Below the pieces are notes generated by a model. The model saw only the letters and a program-made list of their open reading frames with translations. It ran no database searches and was not told the DNA's origin. Positions 26,101 to 38,800 of a stretch of DNA of 64,000 bases are shown here, in pieces; the first letter of the stretch is position 1; the number at the start of each line of letters is the position of its first letter. A program made the translations under genes and the position numbers. Origin of the DNA: Amblyornis subalaris (taxonomy: Eukaryota; Chordata; Aves; Passeriformes; Ptilonorhynchidae); the NCBI GenBank assembly GCA_018881555.1, contig JACAXG010000025.1, forward strand, positions 5,959,899-6,023,898. Direction: 5' to 3'.

Positions 26101-29100
26101 ACAAGAGACAGATCAAACATGAGTGAGCTTTTCTTGCATTTGGTATGATCTTTTTCCTCTGTTTCCTCCATGGATTTCCACAGCATTAAAGTTTCATTAA
26201 AAAGAGAGTGGTTTAAAAATTGCATTTACCTAGAGCCTCTGACCATATGCAGCCATATTGACACATAACATGCATGTGTGTTCTCAGCTCCTATTGGAAA
26301 CAAAGCTATCTGGCCTTCAGTTGAGGCATCTATAGCACCTGGGTACAGCAATATCCATGCTGGCTTCACTTGTGCTTAGCCCTAGATCGAAAGCACCAGC
26401 AACTGCTAGCCAGCACCAGCTGACTGCACCCTAGAGCCAAAGATAATTCAGGATGATTTTGTTAGTCTGGATGCAGGACTTGGACCCTGTTAAATGACTG
26501 GGTGTAGTCTGCATTTGTTCACACAACAGTTGCAGCAGGGAATGTGAAGCCAAGGAGGGAGATGGGTACCACCTCCCAGCCAAGAGCAAAAACGCACAAA
26601 GCCTTGGTGTAATCATTGGAGTCTAGAATTTGGCTAAAACTCTAGGGGGAAAACTTTGAAATATAAAACATTGTGAGCTTTTTTTGACGTCCAACCTGTT
26701 GTTGGCATTAGGTAAAGCTGTTGGTAAATTACTGGTAGCCAAATACATGGAAGTATTGTATTCCATGAGCATATTGCACCAAACCCTTCAAAAGCAGTTT
26801 TATGGGGTAGCAAGAAAATGCAAGATAGATTTCCATTTCTTGAGTGAATAACTACACCAGCTCCTCTAGAACAAATTCTTGCATAGATGATAAAGGATTT
26901 GATTTTGGACATTTCATTTGCAGCAGCGGCATTCACTCCTGCACAGCAGACTCACTGTTCATGTGCCTCATAAACACAGCAGAAACTCAGCATATTTTGG
27001 TGTTTACTGGTTTTGGTACTGGCTTCTGTGCTGTTGTGTTATTTATCCATTGTTCTGGCAAACTCTCACCTAAAACCCATTAAGATGCATGAAATTATTA
27101 AGTTGTGATTCTCATCTCCTGTCAGTTCACCACTGAGACAGCCACCACCAGCCCCTTTCCTACAGCATGCTGATCACTTGAGAGGCCTTCCAACTAACCC
27201 TGGAGATCCCACCAAACCTGGACAGGTGGCTGTCAGACAGCCACACGACCATCTCCTTCTTCACAGAAAGCAGTAAATGAAATCTCTACTTATTGACTGT
27301 AGCAAACAAGCCATTTCAGGTGTGTGTGGAAGAGAAAAGCCATTTGGTGTGGGTTTTCAATTCAGCAAAAAGCTTTCACACCAGCTGCAACCCTCAGGTC
27401 TGCTCCCAAGCCCTGCACAGATCTTCCCTCATCCCCTCCTCTCACGGTGCCAGTGCTGAGCAGGGAGATAATGCATATATCTGCTGTCAGAGCCTCTCTC
27501 CAGGCTGGTGGGAACTGACAGATGGTTGCTCTGAAATATTTCCAAAAGAGGGAAAAAAAGAGAGCCTCTCAACCCACTGCAAGTCCCTTGCTCTGGCTGC
27601 ATCCATAAGGCAATGTGCTTAAATGAACCAGGGAAAGCAAATGAAGGGAAGGGTTAGGTTAAAATAGGTCTCAAATTAGAGTCCTCAAGCCAAATTTTTG
27701 TGTAATCTGAGTTTCCATTCCCTTCCCCAGTTGCTCAGCTGTTGCCCTTTTTATTAGGGGAGCAGACCCAAGCAAATTCAAGGCAGAAAAGCCTTGGGAA
27801 TTCTCCTAAGAATCGATGTTTCTCTTTCAGCCATGGGGTTCAGATTTCTTATTTCTTCATTTGCCATTTGGTTGAAAGGAGGCAGTATCTCCTAGCAATT
27901 GGCACAGGAAATGGGGAGACCTTGTCTCTGTGCTTGAATTTCTCACTGTTTGATTGCAGGAATGCTGGTAACACTGTTAGATGCTTTGGGTGTTGCAGAG
28001 ACTCTCACCCAGGACAGCATCACGCTGCCAACAGCTTTCAGAAGTGCAGGTGGGAGACACATAGCTGCAGGCACCAGTGCAAAGGGGACCTGTAACAAAC
28101 CTGGTGCCTCCCCACCTTCCCAGTCTCACACACAAAGGGGAAGGCAGGGGGTTGAGGTGGGCTGTGGTAATTGTGAAGCTCCCATGAAGTGACATGGTCA
28201 AACCTTCACTAGAGATTGGACAATAAATACATTGTCAGAGCCAGTAGCACCAACCTGCTCCCTCTGTAAGTAACATTTGTGCTCCCTGATATGTTTGTAT
28301 TCCTGCTAACAGGCTACATGTACTGGCCAGAAAAGGCCTCCAAGCAGGTTTCCACCAAAAACGGTGTGCACTGACCCTCTTCCTCCTACCTCCATCATTC
28401 TGTAGGTAAAACTGGATGAGGGAGGAATCGCAGAGCAGAGGAAGGGCATGAGGTTGCACCATGCCTACTCAAACCAGCTCTTCCTCCATGTACTCATCCT
28501 CCTTTTCACCTCAGCTGTCTCTCACGTTTCACATCTGCACTTGCCTGTTTTCTTCTAACCTGCTCCATGCACAGCACCACACTACATCATGGATTCCTCT
28601 AGGAATACACCCTTTGCTGGAGCATGTTTTTATCGAGAATATGAGGTGGCTGTGCAACCCCCACATTCAGGTCAAGCATCCAGAGAGCAGCTCTTGCTGA
28701 AATCAATACTGTCTTTAATTGCGGCATCAGATTGCATGTTCTGCTGAGAAAGAGGTTCTGGCCCCAATTCTTCACTGCCTCCTATTTTTGGGCAACAAAT
28801 GGGTGCAGCTCAGCATATTGCACGACACTCATTCCATCCTGGGAATGTTACAGCAGTTGCTTCTCTGCTCACAGCTGCACAAACTGCGTGTGGAAGTGCT
28901 ACAGGAGGGACAAAGTGTGTATGCTGGGGTGGGGGGGCAGGTTTGGGGCTTTGAGATCCTCCAGCACACCCGCAATCCTGGTGGCAACCTGGTCCTGATC
29001 TGGGCTATCCGGGAAGGTCAGGGCCACAGAGGACACTGGCCCTCTCATGCAGGGGCTGCTAAACACTGAGCAGCTGACTCGGCTGCAGGTAGTGGGAGTC

Positions 29101-30472
29101 TGGGAAGCATCTGCCAGAGCCACAGGATTCTGCTGCAGGAGTAACAGTACTCTCCCCTCAGTTAGGGTTGGTATTGCTGCTTCGTGGGGAAGCATCCTTA
29201 CCCTGTCCACACTGCTGCTGCTTTCCTCCTGTCCTCTATGCTGTTGCTTTTCCATGTATTCAAGACTCCCCCAGATGATCTCTTCCCAGCATTTTCCCTG
29301 GCCTCAGGTTAACCCCTGCACTGCCAGGGTCTCTAGACTGCTCATGAAGGAGAAGCTTTAAAGACTCCATGTCCCTATTGAGTGCTTTGCCTTCCAGTAA
29401 CTCTCAACTAATTTGAAGTGGATATGGAGCTATTATAGCCCAGAAAAANAGGTTGTTAGTAGGGAAGGGGAGTTGAAGGACAAAATATCAAAACATTGTG
29501 CCCTTCTAGCCCTGGGAGATACAGACATGTCACAACTCTTTGGGAATAGTATTATGCCCCTGACAAAAGCTATTTGAGCTTCTCTTTCTCATTTTTTAAT
29601 GATATTAAACAGTGTTCTCTCTCTCTCCTCGGGGTACATTCTGGATAATTCATATCTCACTGTAAACCAAAAGCATTTCCACTAATCTCACCAAAGACTG
29701 ACTCAGTGCAAAGTAGGATTTTTTACTGGGTAATTAGGGCATGAAAAATAGGGTGGTCATGAGGCTTCAAAATTTTTCTCCGATATTTTCACAATAAACT
29801 CTCTGCAAAGGTGAACATGCAGCAAGGGAACCTGCTTTAATAATTAACTAAACCCAAGATCCCTCCCCTATGTAAAAGCTATGCTGATACCTAAATTAAA
29901 CAACTGAAAGTCACTCTTAGAGCGGCTACTTTGATATTTGTCATGATAAAATCATGGTCTATGTCAACACCTTGTAGTGTTCCTCACTGGCAGAGATTTG
30001 ATGGTGCCTTTCTATAACTAACAAAACACCAGACTGCTCAGTTTTTAGCCATGTCACCATTTGAAAACAGGCTTATGCAACAACACTATCACCCACATCC
30101 TTCTTCTCCCAGTCCTACCACTGTCAGCTGTATCACCCAAATTTAAACCAATTGATGAGGGAGGAAAATAGAGATCTGAAATGTACCGAGTGCCTACAGA
30201 TTTCATTAAAGGAGTGTAGAAGATAAATGCTATTAAGGATCTCAACTCACTGCACAGGGTGAAGGGAACGGTGGGATGGAGTTGACCCTTCCTAAACCTA
30301 GGAGAGTCCTTCTGGAACTCCACCTGTACATGAACCCACAGGAACAACATGTCAGTAGTTCCATCACTCGAGCTTTGACATCTCTATGCATGGCTTTCTT
30401 TCCATCCCATTTAACATTTTAGTTGAGAAGGCATCCTCCTAATGTGGGCTGTAATCTCTATTATTTCCACAG

Positions 30473-30495
30473 ATCACTGATGAGACCATGAGCAA
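30473..30495 (+). other. Micro-exon-like site (23 nt)
   Basis: TTATTTCCACAG (AG at 30471-30472) precedes 23 bases that are followed by GTAAGT (30496). Read in the first frame they give ITDETMS plus two bases. Both splice signals are good, but the interval is too short to identify and no neighbouring exon is recognisable. Confidence 0.2.
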
Positions 30496-31192
30496 GTAAG
30501 TCCATTCATCTGGTTTCTGTTCCCTGCTTTTCTCCCTCTTCAGAGCAGCAGTAACAACTCCTTGCTCCCTTTCCTACCTCAGAGCTGTGAGAAGCATAAA
30601 TATGTGAACATTGTGAGCAACCCTCATTTACCACCTCTGTTCACTCCAATCCTAAATTTATTTCTATGCTTACAGCAGAAATACTCCAAATACTCTTTTA
30701 CTGCAAGTCCCCTCTTACAAGATAAAGTATCTGAACCAACATGCACATCCTTGCACAGGCCATGTTGTCCAAGCAGGTACATGAACATGCTATGGGCCTT
30801 TGGGGACCTATCCTTTACAGAGCAGGTGCACTTTATATGATTCTTATACATGTCAGCACTTCACACTTCTTCCCCCCACCCCCTGCATTAGTTAGCTCGG
30901 GTTGGTAATTCACCATTGCTTTGACATCTGGCAGTACAATCAAAGCAGAATCTCACTTACCGAGGCTGCAAGGCAAGCAAATCTGTGTTTCCCTACAGCT
31001 TTGTCACCTCCTCAGGTTTCACAGCAGAAAGTTCATTGCTGCCCCTGTGACAAGGCTCTTCTGCTACTGAGGGGACGGTTTCACATCAGGATTGCTCTGG
31101 TGGCAAAGCCAGTCCAAGAAGTTTGTCTGAGTTCCAGCCCCCACCTACGGGTACTTCTCCCCATTCAGGTGTGATAATTTAATTTTTTCCCG

Positions 31193-31258
31193 TGGTTATG
31201 CCCTCAAACTTTTTTGAAGTGGATTTGGTTATGCCCTCAAACTTTTTTAAAGTGGATT
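31193..31258. repeat. Tandem duplication, 33-bp unit x 2
   Basis: The two adjacent 33-bp copies (31193-31225 and 31226-31258) each begin TGGTTATGCCCTCAAACT and differ at a single base (G to A). The low divergence implies a recent duplication. The open frame that passes through both copies matches no protein. Confidence 0.95.
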
Positions 31259-31476
31259 TGCTTCTGGGAAACTGTAATGTAGCATGTCACAGGGATTCAA
31301 CTACTCTTGCCAAACAAGTAAGAGTACCTCTTACACTATTCTATAAAATACTAATGCACACAGTGAAACCTGGACTTTAAAAATAATTACCACCACCACC
31401 ACCCCCTCCCCAAAAAAAGGAAACATGATGTCACTTTGTACTTTTTGGATGGAAGAGGGGCTGATCAAGCTTCTAT

Positions 31477-31530
31477 TAAATTAGGGTTTATTCCTATGCT
31501 TCGACTAAATTAGGGTTTATTCCTATGCTT
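31477..31530. repeat. Tandem duplication, 29-bp period
   Basis: A 25-bp segment beginning TAAATTAGGGTTTATTCC is repeated exactly with a period of 29 bp (31477-31501 and 31506-31530). It lies about 220 bp from the 33-bp duplication. Confidence 0.93.
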
Positions 31531-34500
31531 GTTACTCTATAATGAAGTATATTTATTTCCAGACCAGAACACGCGCACAGGAACTTACTCTGACAGGCAC
31601 AGAATGAATGAGAGGGACGGGAGAGGATCTAAGAAGGACTAAGCTCAACGCTTCCCACCATGCCCATTCATAACTNCATTCAGTGGCACTAAGTCACAAG
31701 ACAGAGTTGTCCAGCAGCACGTCCACACCTCACCCTGCCCCAGGAGCTCTACGGTCAATGCCCCCAGACAAGATAAATCCTTCACAGAAGTACAAGAATG
31801 TCACTGGGGGAATGAGGACATGGGTAAAGCAGTTCTGTATCTGAAAACTGATTTGTTGGGATCTGTCATCCCTTTTGTTGAAAATGAAATAAGTATTTCA
31901 GCAGTAACTGCTCTATCAAACTGTATAAAAAAACCCCAACCAAACAAAAAAGAAACCCCAACTCCAAAACCTTGAAATTATGTCAGAAAAACAAAGCTAG
32001 ATACATTTTAAATTTCCACCATTACCAGTCTCTCTTGGGTTCTGGCGGATTTTATTTCCTTCATCTTCCCCAACCATGCTATGTATTATTGCAGTCAATT
32101 TGATGTTGAGCAGTGTGGTATTCCCACTAAAGAGTAGGAGCAGGCTCTTACATTTGCTATAAATTGTCAGTCACNGCTCTGTTATTTTCTTGCTTTTCAT
32201 ATTATCTGCTGCTTGTGCTTTGGATTTCTTTCCCCCTCTTTTTTCCCAAATGTTGCAAGTACAAACCAGGTTATCTGTAAACTTACAGCCATTTCTTCAT
32301 TTACAGAGCAGGCATCAACACATCTCTGAGATCTGTCTGCAGCATCGAAGGAAAAATCAATTCCAGACATATTGNATCAATTTCAACACTATGTAGGAAC
32401 CGGCAGAGTTTAAATCTCTTAGCTCTGTAGGTCTTGAATCTTTCTCTTGCATAGACACAAAGGCAGAATAATCTTCCTAACTTTGAGGGAGTTCAATTCA
32501 AGTGTGCATCTGTCTGAACAAGTTAGATAAACGTGTGGCTCCCTATTCACACTTTTCCTGAGGAAGGGGGAAGATGTGACAGCTTGCTTTCAGAGGCCAA
32601 ATTTTGATACTTCTAGTGAGCATCAGCTAACTTTGCCCTAGTCCCTCCCACATTCTCAAAGGGAATCACAATGGAGTAAAGGCTTAATCTTGTTCCCATT
32701 TAAATCAATAAAGAAAATTCCCATTGGTTTAAATTAGAGCATGGGTGATCCTAAAATATGAGTCAGAATTGCACAACCCAGCTTTCATTGCATTAGGCTT
32801 AAAGGGTCTCTCTTAAACCACAGTCCAATACATACTCACCCAAGTTCCTCGTGTGCAGAAATACTGGTTTACCAAATGAGGCCCCAAGCCCTGACTCATT
32901 TCTTCCCTAACTGAACTCCCACTGCACTACTGTAAATATTACCTAGGGAGTTAGAGGTTTGTTCTTTCACCCCTATAGCACCATGATTTTTTCCTTCCCT
33001 TCCCTAAGTCTTCTCTTCCTCAAGCCCCNACACTTTGCCCTGTACCTTTATAGAAATAGCAGAAGCAATAAACTTTCGTTTCCTTCTACAAACATTATGA
33101 AACTGCTTAATTATTAAAATGTCTGTGTTGTTTCACTGAAGGGAAAAAGTCAAGCTCTGCATGTTCTAATTGTTTGTTTTCTTCTCAGTTTCCCAGGCAT
33201 AGGTTTTGGGTTTTTTATATATAAGCTTAAGCAAACATTTCTCCAGACTCGGCATTCAAAAAGTTCCTGGTGAATTAAACCAGTCGAGACTCACCAACCT
33301 GAATCTTTCAATGCAGCCATGACAAGGGGAAGTGACTTCATTTTATGATGTCTGCAGGACATCTACAACTCTCTGGAAGTGGAAGAATACAGTTTGTTTT
33401 TTAAATCCCACGAGTTACAGTCAAAAACCTTCTTGAATCTGTAGCTGAGCTACTGGCAATGTATTGCAGAAAGCATTTTCTAATCAAGATGTAGCTGATG
33501 CTGTAATAAACTGTGGTTCATGAGATCTTTGTGGCTGCCAGGCCCTTGCAGCAGCTGTGCAGGGAGGCTGTGCAGGCAGGGCTGCCTCCCCCACCTCACC
33601 ACGAGCACCCCTCACAGCAGTGATGCAGGACATTGGCTCCTGCTGGAGAAGCAACCTCCCATGAAAGAGCTCAGGCTCTTACCTCTTGCCCCAAACCACT
33701 CTTGCCCATGCTGGGAGCTGCCTGCAGGAGCTGCAGGCAGGACAGAGCTCTCAGTTTCCTCTCTTGATGAAAGTTGTCATCACTAAGGTTGAAGATCCCT
33801 TCCTTTCCAGCTTTTCAAGGCCACTCAGGCTCTGCCCCAGCAGATGGGCAGCACAAACATGGTGATTCCAGCATATCTGAAGCCAGCATATGCAGGGGAT
33901 TGAGTGTGCTTCATGGCTCCAGTCCAAGTGTCAGCCAGCCTGGGAGGGGTTCCAGCCACAAACGAGTTCAGGACAAATGGCCAAAGTCTTTTTTCAGCCT
34001 GGAGAAAGTTGGCTTTGTGAAACATGCCCAGTGAAACCTGGACATATGGNAGCTTTAGCTGTAGAGGACTTCACGTGCATAATCCGCCTTCCCGCACTTC
34101 TGTCGCTGACAGCTGGGAGGTCACTATAATTATCCTGCATTTGGATGCTGAGCGGCACTGAGCACTTGTCTGTTTGGGGGAAGAGAGGAAATCTGTTTGC
34201 AAACGGCTTGTAGCTTAATGTCTTCAAAGTGTGTCTGCCCCTTCTCGCTTGTGAGGACTGTGCACTGGGAGATCAGGCAGAGGATTAATGAACTGGATAC
34301 TCATCTACTCGAGGTTTTGTTAAAGCTGAGTCAGTAAACCNGATTACTCGGCGGGATGTCCAGGCAGGATTACTTTGGGATTGGAAATAGGCGGGTAAAG
34401 AAATGCTGGGTGTGTTTCTCCTCCTCTGTCATTGCTGTGGGAAGGTTTCGTGCATGTGGGATGTGGTGTGATCAAGTGCCTAGTCCATGAGGGAGGTTCT

Positions 34501-35574
34501 CAGCAGAGAGATATGTTACTCTCAAAGCTACAAGGAAAAACTGNTTACTTGCTATTTACTGTTTACTTGCTTTTTACTTGCTCTCTTTACTTACTATTTT
34601 ATCAGAACTGCAGATCCCATCTCTATTAAAAATTATTTATCTGTATTCTAACTTGGACTCTTGATGAGAATGGGGAACTTTTAATTAGAGAGAGACACAN
34701 TTAAGGTGTCATACAGTTTCTCAAATTTATGCACGAGAGCTAATCCAGTTCAGTTATTTATTATGTAACACCCAAAAGATTCTAAAAGAAACTCAGAAGG
34801 ATACAGATTTAAGGTCAAGACAGTGGAGTTGTCCTGATCCTACACACTAGAGAAAGAGCACATCATCCTGTGTGCACTACTCAGGTTATAGCAATGCAAA
34901 TTTTTCAGAATCAAGAATCTTTTTGGATGGTGGCAATCAGAGTGGGATGTGCACAGTGTGCATTTCCAAATATGTTCCTCAAAACTGCACTTTTGTGTCA
35001 TTCCCTTGGAGGGCTGGAGGACCTAAGGGGACTGACACTACAGGTCAGAAGGCACCGTGATGTTCCACAAGGAACTCCCAGCATGGCAGTTCGTAGAAGG
35101 ACCTCCTGTACCCANGACTTTCTCCAAATAATGTTTAGAATTTCCAGGAAAGTACATACAAAAGCACTATGTGGTGACCTCNGTGAGAGAGCACAGCACT
35201 TTCTGCTTCAGAATTTGTCCTTACAATGTCCAGTGCCTTCAGACAGAGAGAACTGGGGCTTCATACCTGTGTTTAACTCTGCTGCTACTCAGAGTTACTA
35301 ACGGTCCTTCAAAATGGATATCAGTACCCNTTCTCAGCTGGGCAGGGTTACAAGCAAGGGACTGTAACACAGAGCAGCAGGATGACATGAGGAGGGAGTT
35401 TTAATTTTTGANTTTTTCATGACCCATACAGCTAATTTACATAATTTGTATAATTGTGTTTAGACAAGAATATGTTGATGTTTTGCTCTCTTAAAGCCAG
35501 AGGGCATTTTTAGGATCTGCTAACACATTATTTCAATGCTTTCAATACAAGTGCTTGAATGAACTCTGATCNTT
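31531..35574. other. Intergenic, no gene supported
   Basis: This stretch contains short unrecognised open frames, A/C-rich simple sequence (31,926-31,970) and a loose, degenerate repeat of TTTACTTGC-like words at about 34,545-34,600. I see no exon that I can assign. Confidence 0.55.
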
Positions 35575-35810
35575 GAATCATAGAATGGCTGGGGTTGGAA
35601 GAGACCTTAAAGATCATCTATTTCCAACTTCTCCACATTCTACCAGACCAGGTGTTCAAAGCCCCATCCAATCTGGCCTTGAACACTTCCAGGGATGGGC
35701 CAACCACAGCTTCTCTGGGTAATCTATTCCAGTGCCTCACCACCNTCCCAGTGAAGAATTTCTTCCCTATATCTACCTAACCTGCGTTCTTTTGGTTTCC
35801 AGTCATTACC
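35575..35810 (-). mobile_element. CR1 non-LTR retroposon, 5'-truncated 3' tail
   Basis: The + strand reads GAATCATAGAATGGCTGGGG and then GTTGGAAGAGACCTTAAAGA. It continues through GCCCCATCCAATCTGGCCTT and the TTCCAGTGCCTCACCACC block, which is the reverse complement of the 3' end of avian CR1. The 3' terminal ATTCTATGATTC motif is at the low-coordinate end, so the element lies on the minus strand. Only about 235 bp of tail remain and no reverse transcriptase is present, so it is a dead copy. It supports the view that the host is a bird or other archosaur. Confidence 0.93.
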
Positions 35811-38800
35811 GCAGAGTAAGGATAATGATTCCCAGAGTACTGTGCAAAATCAGAGTTCCCTACAAACCATTTACCATCATCTGTCAAACACAGGCATTTT
35901 CCATAAAATCTGGAGGGGTACAAAACTGCAAAGAACAGATTTATAGTGAACTGTTGTTTGTACTTGGGAGGAAAGGAGACTTTCTGGGTTAGCACAAAGC
36001 TTTAGAAAACAGAGGACTGAAACACGACTCTCTGCTCTGATGTCTTCCTGCAGCAGTCCCTGGAGGAAAGTATCATTTATGAAGCATTGAGCCTGTGAGT
36101 TAAATAAGCCTTGTTGTGTAATCTGTGTGTTCAAGAAAGGGCTCACTTCTCACATGATACGTGTGATGCCGCAGGCTGCTCTTAGAGAAATAAGTGGCAC
36201 TCCTGGACCAAAACGGTTCAGTGTTTCTGCTTTCCAGGTCTTGCTTTGNGCAGATATTAAAGGACAGAAAAGGCACGGGATACAATGTTTATTGTGCACT
36301 GCAGGGAACCTCTTCCTGGTCAGACAGCCAAGTTTGAAGCTAAATTCGAACGAAAAGCAATTCATTTCAATGAAGATAAATTAAAGTTTGCAAAAGATAA
36401 CATTTGCCAGAGAAAGCCACTGAGAAAAATTATTTCCTCATCATATTTGGAAGGAGAAGGTCACTTGGTAAGAGGTGAGTGAAAATTAGTCAAGAGTGTC
36501 TGTCCCAGAGCCCTTCACAGGGAACTGGATCAGATTCAGCTTTGGTGGATGAAAAATAGCAAGAGATGGTCATTCTGTCAGCTGCCCTTTCTCCCTCCCT
36601 GCCATCCGGGGATTCTTTGATACCAAGCTTAAGCCTTTCTCCTAAGAATAATTATGAAGTAGAAAACCCTATATGCTGCAAATTCCTTAACCACAACTGA
36701 CCAGCTCCCACACTAAGTGCATAAGGTGCTATCACTGGGGCAAGATGAAACCACCCCTGGAGAACTGACAGGGCTAAGCCCATGCTGGTTTCTGTCCACT
36801 TGTGCTCCACCCTGCTCTCTCATCACATGCACCAGTCAATGGCCACGCCAAAGCAGAAAAATGCCTCTCAATCACTAGCTGGGAAATGCAGGGACACCTC
36901 TTCCTGTTGTCTGGACCATAAAGAACCAGGAAATGTGGCAAGGAAGATCTGGTCTGCTGGTGCTTTTTCCAGCAGTGCCAGACNAAAATGTCCAAAAGCC
37001 GGAAGGTTAGAATGATCTCTTGCAGCTGATGCCTGTTTTTGGAAGGCTGGTTCCCAGGGCTGGCTGGCAGCTGATGGAAACAGACATGTGTGGTGCAAAG
37101 CCCAGCAGCAGGTGCTGCAGGGAAGGGGCCACTTGTGCAGGGGACAGGGAAAATGCCAAGGGGACGATTGGAAGAGCAAGGTGGGATGTGTGCATTAAGC
37201 ACGAGTGAAGTGGGAGAATTTTTAAATCATCAGGCACTTCCTGTTGAACAGACATTCTTCATTAAGCAAAGAAAATGGAGATGGAATTCAGGATGAATTC
37301 TGAAACCATTCTTATCCATAACAATGCAACAATAACCAGGTAATCTTATTTCTTGTCATGCTCACCCCCATGGTGTCCTTACTTGGCCTATCTACATTTT
37401 GGAGTCTTGTGTCTAGCATTGTCTGAAAGGTATTTAGGGCTCTGAACACATTTGGTTGTTGCATAAAGTCCCTAACTACTTTAAACTAGTATTAATTCAA
37501 AACCAGCATGAGGAAGAACTAAGGACAGTCTGTTTTCCAAAAGGAAAAATCTCTTGGACAAGTCTAAGCAGATCACCCTTCTGCTTAGAGAAGCAGAGCA
37601 AACCCCGGGTTAAACCACGGAAGAGCACATGCAGCCCTAGTGACCTCCTGGGAAAGATTGTGAATTGAAACTCAACTGTGTGTTGTTTATCCAGAAGTGA
37701 TTATGTCAACACAAATGCACTTATTTTTCTCTGCTGCTTTTCTAAAGATCTCTTATAATTACCTTGATTTGAGATAGCATTTGATAGCATCTAACAGCTG
37801 AAGAACCCTGACTGGCACCTCTGATTACAATAGACTAGATAGGGTGGGAAACCCGAAGTTTTGCCTTGTTTGCTTTAGAGCATTTATTCTTTTTATGTGT
37901 GATCCAAGGCCCACTGGAGTCCAAGTGAAAGTTTCCATTTCTTTAGGCTTTAGTTCAATACCTTTGCCAATAGCCATTTAGTCACAGCCCGACTACTAGC
38001 ATATGTAATCAAAACAAGTCTTGCAACTAGATGCTAAACAGTATTTGTGGACAGCAGGGGCTCAGCATGGACTTTCACACTGGAGAAAGAGGCTCTCTAG
38101 GTCACTCCTGAGGTACTTTGGCAGGATGAACACTGGTAGCATGAGTGCTCAAATGGTGTGGTCCATCTGGCACGATTTGGCCAGACAGATTGATTCCTGA
38201 ATGACCTGAATGCAGCAAACTTCCCCCTAACAAACACTGATTCTGGTATTCTTCGCCTGGACCTACAATAACTTGGGAATGCAGGTTGTTAGAGCTCAGG
38301 CATGTAGTCTCTGAAAAACAGAAACCTGCAGGCAGGTTTTGTTACAGCTATTTAACTGGATTAACTCATATACAGACAAAGCTGGTTGCTCTATTTATTC
38401 CCCCTGCCCCCATTTTCATGTGTATNATCTTACTTTCTGCAATCCCAGTGGAACAGAAATCACGCATCTCCTCATTAAAATTCAGAGCTAATAATTTTGG
38501 CATCCTCTGTGCAATAAGCAGCTTTATTTCAGATTGCACATAGCCTACATTTTGCATCATAGACAGCTTTACAGAATAAAGCAAGATATATAGCAGCCAA
38601 ATAAAAGATGAAAGGATCAGGTTGAACCCTTCAGGCACTGGGGTTTTTTGTGTAGAAGATCTGCCAGGACTACGTTGTCCTTGTGGTCATCAACAGAACA
38701 GGGGGTTTCTGTTCAGAGTTTTTATTTATTTTATCAGACTTTCCCCAGCACTAACAACAGTATACACACAATTGAGATCTTGATTTTTGTGTAAAATGAC

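Larger units (their letters stand above)
22680..31192. other. Intergenic, no gene supported
   Basis: No frame longer than about 150 codons occurs and none resembles a known protein. Two tiny exon-like intervals with good splice signals (23157-23162 and 30473-30495) are listed separately. I see no recognisable repeat family. Confidence 0.55.

Noticed and set aside
31192..31380. Frame encoding a duplicated MPSNFF-like peptide
   Set aside because: The peptide repeat is produced by the 33-bp tandem duplication. No start context or homologue is known.
33993..34015. TTCAGCCTGGAGAAAG, similar to a word found inside CR1
   Set aside because: Only about 16 bases match and the flanks do not align with CR1.
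36127..36482. Possible exon after TTTCCAG (36237) with a GTGAGT at 36475
   Set aside because: Every forward frame between the two sites contains a stop, and the peptides match nothing. The splice signals are weaker than at 17569-17870.
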